Of a stretch of 57,686 bases of DNA, positions 45,472 to 54,390 are shown one piece after another. Numbering within the stretch: the first letter of the stretch is position 1; the number at the start of each line of letters is the position of its first letter. The DNA lies in contig NZ_VDGT01000031.1 in the NCBI RefSeq assembly GCF_006335015.1, positions 1 through 57,686 on the forward strand, given 5' to 3'. A program made the translations under genes and the position numbers. This DNA is from Streptomyces sedi (GTDB lineage: Bacteria; Actinomycetota; Actinomycetes; Streptomycetales; Streptomycetaceae). The notes beneath the pieces were generated by a model. The model made no database searches and was not told where the DNA came from. It saw only the letters and a list, made by a program, of their open reading frames with translations.

Positions 45472-45520
45472 ACTTCACGCGTAAAGTGAGACTAGCAAGC
45501 GATGACTTCAAGCGCAAAGT
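45472..45520. promoter_or_regulatory. Twin MarR-type operators
   Basis: ACTTCACGCGTAAAGT (45472-45487) and ACTTCAAGCGCAAAGT (45505-45520) are near-perfect palindromes of the form ACTT-N8-AAGT, each preceded by ATG. Their centres are 33 bases apart, about three helical turns, between divergent ridA-like and marR-like genes. The likely binder is the adjacent MarR protein. Confidence 0.75.
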
Positions 45521-45554
45521 GATGGCGCGCGTCGCCCACAGGACGGACAGACCC

Positions 45555-46064
45555 ATGGACAGCACGGGAGGGCCCGTGAGCGGGACGAACACCCACGAGG
45601 AAGACGACGAGCCGCGCTGGCTCGACGAGCGGGAGAAGGAGGCGTGGACGGGGCTGGTCTCGCTCGTCCTGCTGCTGCCCGGCAAGCTGGAGTCGCCGCT
45701 GCGGCAGGAGCACGGCCTCACCCTGTTCGAGTACCTGGTGCTCAGCCATCTCTCCGAGGCACCGAGCCGCAGGCTGCGGATGGGCGAGCTGGCCTTCCTC
45801 GCCAGCGGGTCGCTCTCCCGCCTCTCCAACGTCGTCAAGCGCTGCGAACAGCGCGGCTGGATCGCCAGGGCCCCCGACCCGACCGACGGCCGCTACACCC
45901 TCGCCCAGCTCACCGACACGGGCTTCGCGCTCGTGGAGGAGGCCGCCCCCACCCATCTGCGCTCCGTGCGCCGCACCGTCCTCGACGCCCTCAACACGAC
46001 CGACCAGAAGGCACTCGCCCGCGTCGCCCAGAAGCTCCGCATCGTCCCCGACGACTTCGGCTGA
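45555..46064 (+). CDS. MarR-family transcriptional regulator
   Basis: A 169-residue winged-helix regulator. The DNA-binding region runs from LTLFEYLVLSHLSEAP through RLRMGELAFLASGSLSRLSNVVKRCEQRGW (in part) to the wing APDPTDGRYTLAQLTDTG. It probably represses itself and the divergent RidA gene from the twin operators. ATG 45555 is used; GTG 45576 with GGGAGG close by is possible. Confidence 0.9.
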   Translation: MDSTGGPVSGTNTHEEDDEPRWLDEREKEAWTGLVSLVLLLPGKLESPLRQEHGLTLFEYLVLSHLSEAPSRRLRMGELAFLASGSLSRLSNVVKRCEQRGWIARAPDPTDGRYTLAQLTDTGFALVEEAAPTHLRSVRRTVLDALNTTDQKALARVAQKLRIVPDDFG

Positions 46065-46162
46065 CCGCGCGGCGACGGCGACAGGCGGGCGCCCGGGCGC
46101 CCGGGCGCGGGGCGCGGGCGGGCACCGACCGGCGCGGGCAAAACGGGCATACGCTGGAACCC

Positions 46163-47026
46163 ATGCCCGAACTACCCGAAGTGGCCGCCCTGCGCGACCT
46201 CCTCGACGACCGCCTCGTGGGGCGGACCGTCGCCCGCGCCGTTCCGGTCGCGTTCCACGTGCTGAAGACGTACGACCCGCCGCTGGAGGCGGTCGCCGGC
46301 CGGCCCTTCAGCGCCGTCGCGCGGCACGGCAAGTTCCTCGATCTCGTCGTCGACGACGAGATCCACCTCGTGATCCACCTGGCGCGCGCCGGCTGGCTGC
46401 GCTGGCGCGCGACCCAGCCGACCGCGCCCCCCAGACCGGGCAAGGGCCCGCTCGCGCTGCGGCTGACGCTGACCGACGGCGCCGGCTTCGACCTGACCGA
46501 GGCCGGCACCCAGAAGCGGCTCGCCGTCCACTGCGTGCGCGACCCCGACGAGGTGCCAGGCGTCGCCCGCCTCGGCCCCGACCCGCTCGCCGACGACTTC
46601 ACGGAGGAGACCCTCGCGGCCCTGCTGCGCGGCCAGCACCACCGCCTCAAGGGCGTGCTGCGCGACCAGAGCGTGCTCGCCGGCGTCGGCAACGCCTACT
46701 CCGACGAGATCCTGCACACCGCGCGGATGTCCCCGTTCCAGCTCGCCGACCGCCTGGAAGCCGACGGCGTCGCCCGGCTCTACCGGGCGCTGCGCGAAAC
46801 GCTCGACGGGGCGGTGGAGCGCGCCAGGGGGCTGGCCGCCGGCGACCTGAAGGCCGAGAAGAAGAGCGGACTGCGGGTCCACGGCCGCACGGGACAGCCG
46901 TGCCCGGTGTGCGGCGAGCCCATCAGGGAGGTCGCCTACCGCGACTCCTCCCTCCAGTACTGTCCGCGCTGCCAGACCGGTGGCCGCCCGCTGGCCGACC
47001 GGCGCCTCTCCCGCCTGCTGAAGTAG
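46163..47026 (+). CDS. Fpg/Nei-family DNA glycosylase
   Basis: A 287-residue bifunctional base-excision enzyme. The N-terminal MPELPEVAALRD carries the catalytic proline and glutamate. The helix-two-turn-helix is LRDQSVLAGVGNAYSDEIL, and the C-terminal zinc finger is CPVC...CPRC with GRPLADRRLSRLLK at the end. It would remove oxidised bases and cut the abasic site. Whether it is MutM-like or Nei-like is not settled. TACGCT about seven bases before the ATG suggests a leaderless start. Confidence 0.92.
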   Translation: MPELPEVAALRDLLDDRLVGRTVARAVPVAFHVLKTYDPPLEAVAGRPFSAVARHGKFLDLVVDDEIHLVIHLARAGWLRWRATQPTAPPRPGKGPLALRLTLTDGAGFDLTEAGTQKRLAVHCVRDPDEVPGVARLGPDPLADDFTEETLAALLRGQHHRLKGVLRDQSVLAGVGNAYSDEILHTARMSPFQLADRLEADGVARLYRALRETLDGAVERARGLAAGDLKAEKKSGLRVHGRTGQPCPVCGEPIREVAYRDSSLQYCPRCQTGGRPLADRRLSRLLK

Positions 47027-47117
47027 CGCCCCGAAGCCCCCGAAGCCCCGAGCCCCGAGCACCGAGCACCGGCACCCCGACACCACGCCGGCCCGCCACC
47101 CCGCCGGCCGGGAGGCG

Positions 47118-48650
47118 TCAGGCCTCCGCCTCCACCCGCACCCCGTACGACTCCGCGATCTCCGCCAGCCCGCCGGCGAACCCCCGGCTGTTCGCCGAGA
47201 ACAGCCAGCCGTCGTCGTCCCGCACCAGCTCCCCCACGGTCACCCCCGTGACCCCCGGCGGCCCGTCGGGGAAGCCGTAGCAGAGCAGCTCGGTGCCGTT
47301 CTCCGCGTCGAGCAGCCGCAGATGGGGGCGGCCCACCGCCGCCAGGTCGTGCCCGCCGCCCGGCTCCTCCTCGTGCAGCGACAGCGCGAAGACCACCCGC
47401 CGCGCCTCCTCACCCAGCTCCGGCAGCAGCACCGTGAACAGCGCCTCCGGGTCGTCCCCCGCCAACGTCACGCCGACGCCCGCCGGCTCCGGGTTGTTGT
47501 AGAAGACGAAGTGCTCGTCGGAGAGCACCTGCCCGCCCGCGTCCAGCACCAGCGCGCTGGCGTCCACGTCCATCCCCTCGTCCGCCCGCCAGTCCACGGC
47601 CACGGTGAACGCCTCGGCCAGCGGCAGCACGTCGCTCAGCCGCATCCGCTGCCCGGTGGCCAACGGCAGCCGGCCGCCGTCCGGATGCGGGCAGCTGGCC
47701 AGCAGCACCGACCGCGGGTCGACCCGCGTCGGCTCGTACACCGCGGGCGCCACCACCGGCTGCGCCGGCAGCAGCACCGTCGCCGCCGCCGCGCTCAGCG
47801 ACAGCTCCCGCAGCCGGTCGGCGACCTCCGTCGCGCTGGCCGGCCGCGCCTCGGGCCGCTTCTCCAGCATCGCGAGGATCAGCTGGTCCCACGCCGCCGG
47901 CACCCCCGCCCTGCGCTCGCCCGGCGGCTGCGGGTCGCTCTCCATCTGCTGCCGCAGCAACTGGTACAACGACGGCCCGCTGAACGGGGGCTGCCCCGTG
48001 ACCAGCGCGTACAGCACACAGCCCGCCGAGTACAGGTCGCTGCGGAAACCGACCGCACCGCCCTCGATCTGCTCGGGCGACATGTACGAGGGCGTGCCCA
48101 CCACCACCCCGGTCGAGGTCAGCCGCGCGTGGTCGGTCGACTCGGCCAGCACGGCAGCGATCCCGAAGTCCAGCACCCGGGCCAGCCCGTCGGGGCCGAC
48201 CATCACGTTGGCCGGCTTCAGGTCCCGGTGCACCACCCCCGACTCGTGCGCCACGGCCAGCGCCCGGCACACCTGCTCGCCCCACCGCGCCACCTCGGCC
48301 AGCGGCGGCAGCTCCGTGGCCAGCACCGCCTCCAGCGACCTGCCGTGCAGCCGCTCCATCACCAGATAGAGCACCGACTGGCCCAGGTCGCCGTCGCCGA
48401 AGTCCGTCTCCCCCACGTCGTGCACCGTGACGATGAACGGGCTGGAGAGCCCGGCCAGCAGCTTCGCCTCCCGCTCGAACCGCTCCCTGGCCCGCGGATC
48501 GCGCCCCACCGCGGAACTACCCACCACCTTGACCGCGACCTGCCGCTCCAGCCGCAGGTCCAACGCCTCCCACACCGTCCCCATGGCGCCCTCGCCCAGC
48601 TGCCGCCCCAGCCGATACCGCCCGTCGATGATCCGCTCCCGCGCCACCAC
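47118..48650 (-). CDS. Ser/Thr protein kinase fused to a TerD domain
   Basis: A 510-residue soluble fusion. Residues ~10-275 are a PknB-like kinase: LGEGAMGTVWEA, ATP lysine in QVAVKVV, HRDLKPANVMV, DFGIAAV, MSPEQIEG. The C-terminal ~180 residues are a TerD domain: LPLAEAFTVAVDWRADEG, MDVDASALVLDAGGQ, HFVFYNNPEPAG, and NSRGFAGGLAEIAESYGV. There is no membrane helix. The TerD part keeps the acidic calcium-binding residues seen in TerD at 28514. GTG 48650 or 48647 follows AGGGGG. Confidence 0.93.
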   Translation of the reverse strand: MVARERIIDGRYRLGRQLGEGAMGTVWEALDLRLERQVAVKVVGSSAVGRDPRARERFEREAKLLAGLSSPFIVTVHDVGETDFGDGDLGQSVLYLVMERLHGRSLEAVLATELPPLAEVARWGEQVCRALAVAHESGVVHRDLKPANVMVGPDGLARVLDFGIAAVLAESTDHARLTSTGVVVGTPSYMSPEQIEGGAVGFRSDLYSAGCVLYALVTGQPPFSGPSLYQLLRQQMESDPQPPGERRAGVPAAWDQLILAMLEKRPEARPASATEVADRLRELSLSAAAATVLLPAQPVVAPAVYEPTRVDPRSVLLASCPHPDGGRLPLATGQRMRLSDVLPLAEAFTVAVDWRADEGMDVDASALVLDAGGQVLSDEHFVFYNNPEPAGVGVTLAGDDPEALFTVLLPELGEEARRVVFALSLHEEEPGGGHDLAAVGRPHLRLLDAENGTELLCYGFPDGPPGVTGVTVGELVRDDDGWLFSANSRGFAGGLAEIAESYGVRVEAEA

Positions 48651-49014
48651 GCACCCCCTGCCAGTCACCCGGCCTCGACTCGGTCAGCAACCCCAAAACG
48701 CCGCTACCGCTACTTTATTCGGCGGTACGCGCCCGGGCCCACGGCCGAGGGACGGCACTCGTGAGGAACGCGTGCCCGCCGCCGTCACAGCCCGGGCCGG
48801 AAGCCCGCCCCCGCGCCGGCCGACAGGCTCCGCCCATCTCCGCCCCCCATCCCCGCCGAACGGATGATCACCCCAGGTCAACGGCGTGCCGACGCGACAA
48901 ACGGCCCATTGTCAGACCCCCTGGCTACGCTGACCGCAGCGGGATCGGACCGGTCACGCGAAGCCGGCGGAGCCACCCCCGGCCGTCAGGACCCGAGGCA
49001 GCCAGGAGCCCGAG
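48651..49014. other. Divergent promoter region, kinase and sigma factor
   Basis: About 364 bases without a gene. A locally AT-rich patch, CTACTTTATTCGG near 48710, lies near the kinase promoter. GTCAG and CTGAC flank CCCCCTGGCTACG at about 48912-48940 upstream of the sigma gene, a possible operator. Nothing else is supported. Confidence 0.4.
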
Positions 49015-50043
49015 ATGACCACACCGACCCGAAGCACCGCGGCGCCCGGTGACACGGCCACCGCCCCCCGGCCCGGCGAGCGGGACCTGGAGCGGTACCG
49101 GGGCGAGCTGACCGGCTACTGCTACCGGATGCTGGGCTCCGCGTTCGAGGCCGAGGACGCCGTGCAGGAGACCATGGTCCGCGCCTGGCGCTCGCTGGAC
49201 CGCTTCGAGGGCCGCTCCTCGCTGCGCTCCTGGCTCTACCGCATCGCGACCAACGTCTGCCTCACCATGCTCGGCGGCGCCGGGCGCCGCGCCCGCCCCA
49301 TGGACCTCACCGAGTCCCAGCCCACCGCCACGGCCACGCTGGGCGCCCCCCTCCCCGAGACCGCCTGGATCGAGCCCATGCCCGACGTCCGCGCCATGCC
49401 GGCGCCCGAGGAGCACGCCGAGACCCGCGAGTCGATCCGCCTCGCCTTCGTCGCCGCCCTCCAGCACCTCGCCCCCCGCCAACGCGCCGTGCTGATCCTG
49501 CGCGAGGTGCTCAGCTGGCGCGCCGCCGAGGTCGCCGAGCTGCTCGGCACCACCGTCGCCTCGGTCAACAGCGCCCTCCAGCGCGCCCGCGCCACCCTCG
49601 CCAGCACCGGCGTCACCGAGTCCGGCCCGAGCGAGCCGCTCAGCGAGGAGCACCGGGCGCTGCTGACCCGCTATCTGGACGCCTTCGAGCGCTACGACAT
49701 GGACGCGTTGACCGCGCTTCTCGCCGAGGACGCCACCCTGTCCATGCCGCCGTACTCCCTGTGGATGCGCGGCCCCTCCGACATAGCCGACTGGATGCTC
49801 GGCCAGGGCAGCGACTGCGAGGGCTCCCGGCTGGTCCCCACCCGGGCCAACGACTGCGGCGCGTTCGGCCAGTACCGCGAGGACCCGGCCGGCGGCTGGT
49901 CCCCGTGGGCACTCCAGGTCATAGAGATCTCAGGGGGGCGGATCACGGGCATCAACGCGTTCCTCGACACCGCGCGGCTCTTTCCCCTCTTCGGCCTGCC
50001 CGACCACCTCCCCGAGCCCGAGCAGCCCCAGAAGCCCGAGTAG
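49015..50043 (+). CDS. ECF sigma factor with C-terminal SnoaL-like domain (SigG/SigJ type)
   Basis: A 342-residue extracytoplasmic-function sigma factor. Region 2 is CYRMLGSAFEAEDAVQETMV..RAWR and region 4 is REVLSWRAAEVAELLG..SVNSALQRARATL (quoted in pieces). After it comes a ~120-residue NTF2/SnoaL-like domain (YLDAFERYDMDALTALLAED), which in such sigma factors controls activity in place of a separate anti-sigma. CAGGAGCC precedes the ATG. Its 3' end overlaps an antisense STAS gene by 114 bases. Confidence 0.93.
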   Translation: MTTPTRSTAAPGDTATAPRPGERDLERYRGELTGYCYRMLGSAFEAEDAVQETMVRAWRSLDRFEGRSSLRSWLYRIATNVCLTMLGGAGRRARPMDLTESQPTATATLGAPLPETAWIEPMPDVRAMPAPEEHAETRESIRLAFVAALQHLAPRQRAVLILREVLSWRAAEVAELLGTTVASVNSALQRARATLASTGVTESGPSEPLSEEHRALLTRYLDAFERYDMDALTALLAEDATLSMPPYSLWMRGPSDIADWMLGQGSDCEGSRLVPTRANDCGAFGQYREDPAGGWSPWALQVIEISGGRITGINAFLDTARLFPLFGLPDHLPEPEQPQKPE

Positions 50044-50271
50044 GCGCGCGTCGATCCGCGCGAAGCGCGGCTCACAGCCGAGCCGCCGCGCGGTGAGCGC
50101 CAGGCGCGCGACCGCCTCCACCGCGTCCGGCCCCGGCCCGCCGAGCCCCCGCGCGTCCAGCGTCACCACCCGCGCGCCGCGCGCCCACACCAGATCCGCC
50201 AGGCGCTCACACAACTCCGGCACGTCCGCACGTCGCACCGGACCCTCGACCACGAACTCCACATCACCCAT
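49930..50271 (-). CDS. STAS-domain protein
   Basis: A 113-residue protein with an anti-sigma-factor antagonist-like STAS core: VEFVVEGPVRRADVPELCERL, VVTLDARGLGGPGPDAVEAV (in part) and LTARRLGCEPRF. The usual phosphorylated serine in the DASG-type loop is not seen; the loop reads DARGLGG, so kinase control may be absent. AAGGGAG precedes ATG 50271. The last ~38 codons are antisense to the sigma factor gene. Confidence 0.8.
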   Translation of the reverse strand: MGDVEFVVEGPVRRADVPELCERLADLVWARGARVVTLDARGLGGPGPDAVEAVARLALTARRLGCEPRFARIDARLLGLLGLLGLGEVVGQAEEGKEPRGVEERVDARDPPP

Positions 50272-50632
50272 CCCCGCGCTCCCTTCACGACATCAGGACC
50301 CGCCCCGCGCGCCGAACTCATCGGGCCACCGCCCGCCGAGCCGCACGGCGCCCCGGCACGGCCCGACACGCCCCGCCACAAGGCCCGTTGACGCCCCGTT
50401 GACCAGCCGCTCGGCCCCGTACCCCGGCCTCCCACGCCCCCTCCGCACCGACGACCCCACCGCCCGACCGCCGGCGCGCTCCCGAGCGCCCCGACACTCC
50501 ATCACGCGCCGGAGGCGCGGCACTTACCCTCCCCGGGAGATCAACTCCGCTGTGAGGGGGCGGAACGTCAGTGGAGGGCGCTAACGTCATGTGAGGAGGT
50601 AATAGACTCGCTGCTGTTGAGGGGGCGCGAAC
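50272..50632. other. Intergenic region before the T4SS-like operon
   Basis: No gene is seen in 361 bases. AACGTCA occurs at 50564-50570 and again at 50583-50589, each beside TGTGAGG-like sequence, just upstream of the operon; this could be an activator site or promoter. The rest is GC-rich without evident structure. Confidence 0.4.
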
Positions 50633-51454
50633 ATGAGTTACGGCGACGACTACGACGACGCACGCGCCGGAAGTGTCCCCGCCCAGACGAGAACGCGCCT
50701 GCCCGACCAGCCGTCCTCACAGGACCGCAGGCCCCCGTCCTCCCCCGGCCGCAACATGATCACCATCGTCGCCGTCGTCGTCCTCCTCGTCGCCGCGATC
50801 GTCTTCGCCAACCAGGCCCGCGACGGCGACCGGGACTCCTCGGGCGACGGCTCCGACGGCCCCCGCGCCCAGGCCACCGCCCCCACCGGCGAGTTGCCCG
50901 TCGAAGGCGCCACCAACGGCATCCCCTCCGGCTTCGCCCAGACCGAGCAGGGCGCCCAGAGCGCCGCCGCCAACTACGCGGTCGCGCTCGGCGGCACCGG
51001 CATGTTCAACGCGACGGAGCGCGACGCGATCGTCGGCACCATCAGCTCCGAGCAGACCCGCGACGAGCTGCTGGAGTCCCTCGCCGCCGAGTACGGCGGG
51101 CTCAACGAGTCCGTCGGCCTGGACGCCGACGGCGCCGCCCCCGAGGGCAGCACGTTCGTCAACCGCACCCTGCCCATCGGCAGCACCACCGAGTCCTACT
51201 CCGCCACCACGGCCGAGATCTCCGTCTGGTGCGCCGGCCTCTTCGGACTCGCGGGACTCGACTCGCAGAGCCCGGTGCGCACCAGCTGGTTCACCATGCG
51301 GCTGACCCTCACCTGGGAGGACTCGGACTGGAAGGTGATCACCACCGAGCAGACCGAGGGCCCCACCCCCGTCAACGGCGACAACCGGATCTCCGGCGCC
51401 GAGGAGATCGCCGAAGCCATCGAGGAGTTCGGGGGGTTCACCTATGCGCGCTGA
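50633..51454 (+). CDS. Bitopic membrane protein, VirB8/TcpC-like
   Basis: A 273-residue protein: a charged, Pro-rich cytoplasmic tail (~1-41), one membrane helix (MITIVAVVVLLVAAIVFANQ), then ~200 extracellular residues. The outer part (FAQTEQGAQSAAANYAVALGG, TWEDSDWKVITTEQTEGP) has the alpha/beta look of NTF2-like VirB8/TcpC domains of conjugation systems. That relation is inferred from topology, operon context and pattern. It begins the operon and overlaps the next gene by 11 bases. Confidence 0.85.
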   Translation: MSYGDDYDDARAGSVPAQTRTRLPDQPSSQDRRPPSSPGRNMITIVAVVVLLVAAIVFANQARDGDRDSSGDGSDGPRAQATAPTGELPVEGATNGIPSGFAQTEQGAQSAAANYAVALGGTGMFNATERDAIVGTISSEQTRDELLESLAAEYGGLNESVGLDADGAAPEGSTFVNRTLPIGSTTESYSATTAEISVWCAGLFGLAGLDSQSPVRTSWFTMRLTLTWEDSDWKVITTEQTEGPTPVNGDNRISGAEEIAEAIEEFGGFTYAR

Positions 51455-52730
51455 CCCACGGCGCCGCCTGACCGCACTGACCCTGGGCCCGGCGGCCCTG
51501 CTGACCGCCGGCCTGGTCACCGCGCCGGGCGCCCGCGCCGACGAGGACGACGAGGGCAACGAGGGCAACGCGGACTGCGAGCTGATCTCCGGCGGCGCCA
51601 GGGACCTCTGCGAGGGCGGCACCGAGACCGGCGACAACGGCGGCGGCTCCTCCGTCAGCGACTCCCTCGACCCGATCTCCGGCATCGCCCGCAGCTTCGC
51701 CGACGCCGCTGCCTGGCTCGTCGGCGAGCTGTCCGAGCTGGTCTCCGCGACCACCAACGTCGACTTCACCAACGCCTCCTTCCTCCGCCAGTACGCCGTC
51801 GTCTTCGCCGCCTCCACCGTCCTCACGCTGGTCCTGTGGCTGCTGGCCATCGTCAAGCGCGCCATCCGCGGCGTGCCCCTGACGACGGCGCTCTCCGAGG
51901 CCATCGGATTCCTCTGGCTCACCGTGATGGCCTCCGCCTTCACCCCCCTGATCCTCTATGTCGTCGTCTCGGCGACGGACGGCGTCTCGGAGGCGATCGT
52001 CGCCGGCACGGGGGACAACTCCGAGGCGTTCTTCGGCGAGTTCGCCGCCGCCCTGGAGTCCGGCGAGGAGATCGGCGGCGGCCCGATCATGCTGATCGTC
52101 GTCTCCCTGATCTCCATCCTGGCCGCCGGCGTCCTCTCCCTCGAACTCATCATCAGGGCCGCCATGCTCTACGTCGGCGCCCTCCTCGGCACCGCCGTCT
52201 ACGCCGGCCTCGTCGACAAGAACCTCTGGGGCCACGTCCGCGGCTGGGCCGGCATCATGATCGCGATCATCCTGATCAAGCCGGTCATCGTGATCGTTCT
52301 CGGCCTCGCCTCCGCCCTCACCACGGACGACGGACCGACCGCCACCTCCGCGATCGTCTCCGGGCTCGCCATCATCCTGCTGGCGATCTTCGCCTCCGCG
52401 ATGATCTACCGCTTCGTCCCCGGCTTCGGCGACGAGATCGTCAGCCACCGCGCCGCGCGCAGCGACACCTCAAGCCGCGCCGCCAAGGCCGCCATCTCCA
52501 CCCCGGCCACGACCCTGCGCCAGGGCATGAGCACCCACGGCACCCGCGAGGGCGGCGGTGCCTCCGGCGGCGGGCAGGCCGGCGGAGGCCAGGGCGCGGC
52601 CCGCCCCTCCAACCCCCTGGCCGGCGGAGTCGCCGCGCACGGTACCCGTTCCGGCCAATCCGGGCCATCATCGTCCTCGGGAGCAGGCAACCGCCAGGCC
52701 AGTCCAGGGAATCGAGGGGATAGCCGGTGA
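51444..52730 (+). CDS. Polytopic membrane protein, VirB6/TrbL-like
   Basis: A 428-residue protein with a signal peptide (RLTALTLGPAALLTAGLVTA, cut near GARA), an acidic stretch with two cysteines, and about six membrane helices between residues ~100 and 330 (VFAASTVLTLVLWLLAIV, MLIVVSLISILAAGVL, WAGIMIAIILIKPVIVIVLG). The C-terminal ~95 residues are Gly/Ser/Arg-rich and cytoplasmic. This layout fits VirB6/TrbL channel proteins. Its stop overlaps the next start. Confidence 0.85.
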   Translation: MRADPRRRLTALTLGPAALLTAGLVTAPGARADEDDEGNEGNADCELISGGARDLCEGGTETGDNGGGSSVSDSLDPISGIARSFADAAAWLVGELSELVSATTNVDFTNASFLRQYAVVFAASTVLTLVLWLLAIVKRAIRGVPLTTALSEAIGFLWLTVMASAFTPLILYVVVSATDGVSEAIVAGTGDNSEAFFGEFAAALESGEEIGGGPIMLIVVSLISILAAGVLSLELIIRAAMLYVGALLGTAVYAGLVDKNLWGHVRGWAGIMIAIILIKPVIVIVLGLASALTTDDGPTATSAIVSGLAIILLAIFASAMIYRFVPGFGDEIVSHRAARSDTSSRAAKAAISTPATTLRQGMSTHGTREGGGASGGGQAGGGQGAARPSNPLAGGVAAHGTRSGQSGPSSSSGAGNRQASPGNRGDSR

Positions 52731-54280
52731 CCGCCCCACCGCAGACGCTCACCAGACGCCGCACCTATCTGATCGGCCGCGCCCGGCCCCAGGCCCTCGT
52801 CGGGAAGAACCGCGAGACGGGCGAGATCGCGATGATCGTCGTCGGCGCCTTCCTCGGCATGATGAGCGGACTCCTCATCCCGGTGCTCAGCGCCCGCATC
52901 GTCGGCCTCGTCGGCTTCCCCATGGTCGCCCTGGCCGCGGTCTACGTCCCGTACAACGGCCGCACGTTCTACAGGTGGTTCGAGATCAACCGTTCCTTCC
53001 GCCGCCTCCAGCGCCGCGGCGCCAGATACCAGTCCGCCGCCGCCGAGGCCGGCACCCTGATCGACGGGCGCGAGATCGAGATCGGCGCGCCCCCCGGCGT
53101 GGGCCGGGTGCACTGGCTGACCGCGCCGTTCGGCCCCGACGAGCTGGCCGTGCTGCTGCACACCGACCGCCGCACCATCACCACGGCCATCGAGATCGAG
53201 GGCCCCGGCGTCGGCCTGCGCGACAGCGAGGACCAGGAGGCGCTCGTCGAGCGCTTCGGCACCCTCCTCAAGCACGTCGCCAACGGCGACGGCCACGTCA
53301 CCCGCCTCCAGATGCTGGCCCGCACCCTGCCGGCCGACCCCGACGCCCACGCCAACGACGTGCTCGAACGCGGCGCCGCCAACTCCCCCGCCTGGATCCA
53401 GGACTCCTACGACCAGCTCCAGTCCATGGTCTCCACCTCCAGCGAGCAGCACCGCGCCTACCTCGTCGCCTGCATGCACCACTCGCGCGAGCTGAGCAAC
53501 GAGGCCAGCTCCATCGTCAAGGCGTCCAAGACACAGCGCGGCCAGCGCCGGCTCTCCCAGGACGAGGCCCTCGCGATCGTCATGGCACGGGAACTGACCG
53601 ACATCTGCGCGCGCCTGACCGAAGCCGACATCAGGGTCCGTCAGCCCCTCGGCGAGGCCCGCCTCTCCTCCCTGATCCACTCCATGTACGACCCGGACCA
53701 CCCCATCGACCACATCCAGGCCATGTCCAAGCGCAACGCCTGGCCGGCCGAGCTGGACGCCCGCGAGCCCACCTACCTCCAGGCCAAGACCCGCGAGTCC
53801 GGCACCCGCGACCCCTGGTGCCACTCCACCGCCTGGGTCAAGGAGTGGCCGCTCACCCCCGTCGGCGTCAACTTCCTGGCCCCCCTGCTGGTCCACACCC
53901 CGGACGTGATCCGCACCGTGGCCGTCTGCATGGACCTGGAGCCCACCGAGCTGGCCATCGAGCGGATGCTCACGGAGAAGACCAACGACGAGGCCGAGGC
54001 GTCCCGCGCCGCCAAGATGAACCGCACCGTCGACCCCCGTGACGTCGCCGCGCACAGCCGCGTCGACCAGCGCGGCGACGACCTCGCCTCCGGCGCCGCC
54101 GGCGTCAACCTCGTCGGCTACATCACGGTCTCCTCCCCCAACCCCGAGACCCTCGCCCGCGACAAGCGCACCATCCGCGCCTCCGCCGGCAAGTCCTACC
54201 TCAAGCTCGAATGGTGCGACCGCGAGCACCACCGCGCCTTCGTCAACACCCTCCCCTTCGCCACCGGGATCAGGCGGTGA
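52727..54280 (+). CDS. SCO6880-family protein (VirB3 plus VirB4 N-terminal-like)
   Basis: A 517-residue protein. Residues ~30-80 hold two membrane helices (AMIVVGAFLGMMSGLLIPVL, IVGLVGFPMVALAAVYVPY) like VirB3/PrgI. The rest, about 430 residues, is soluble and looks like the N-terminal, non-ATPase part of VirB4 proteins. No Walker motif is present; the ATPase is the next gene. The GTG start overlaps the previous stop (GTGA), with GAGGGGA upstream. Confidence 0.87.
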   Translation: MTAPPQTLTRRRTYLIGRARPQALVGKNRETGEIAMIVVGAFLGMMSGLLIPVLSARIVGLVGFPMVALAAVYVPYNGRTFYRWFEINRSFRRLQRRGARYQSAAAEAGTLIDGREIEIGAPPGVGRVHWLTAPFGPDELAVLLHTDRRTITTAIEIEGPGVGLRDSEDQEALVERFGTLLKHVANGDGHVTRLQMLARTLPADPDAHANDVLERGAANSPAWIQDSYDQLQSMVSTSSEQHRAYLVACMHHSRELSNEASSIVKASKTQRGQRRLSQDEALAIVMARELTDICARLTEADIRVRQPLGEARLSSLIHSMYDPDHPIDHIQAMSKRNAWPAELDAREPTYLQAKTRESGTRDPWCHSTAWVKEWPLTPVGVNFLAPLLVHTPDVIRTVAVCMDLEPTELAIERMLTEKTNDEAEASRAAKMNRTVDPRDVAAHSRVDQRGDDLASGAAGVNLVGYITVSSPNPETLARDKRTIRASAGKSYLKLEWCDREHHRAFVNTLPFATGIRR

Positions 54281-54390
54281 CCCTGACCGAGCCACCGCTC
54301 TCCCCCCGCTGAGCCCCCCGCCTACCCCGACCACCCCGACGAACCCGCCGCCCGACCACGGCGGGTCCGCACGGTGAAGGAGGTGCCACC

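Noticed and set aside
46084..46105. GGGCGCCC tandem palindromes after marR as a protein-binding site
   Set aside because: Simple GC-rich palindromes after a stop codon are better read as a terminator; not distinct enough to annotate.
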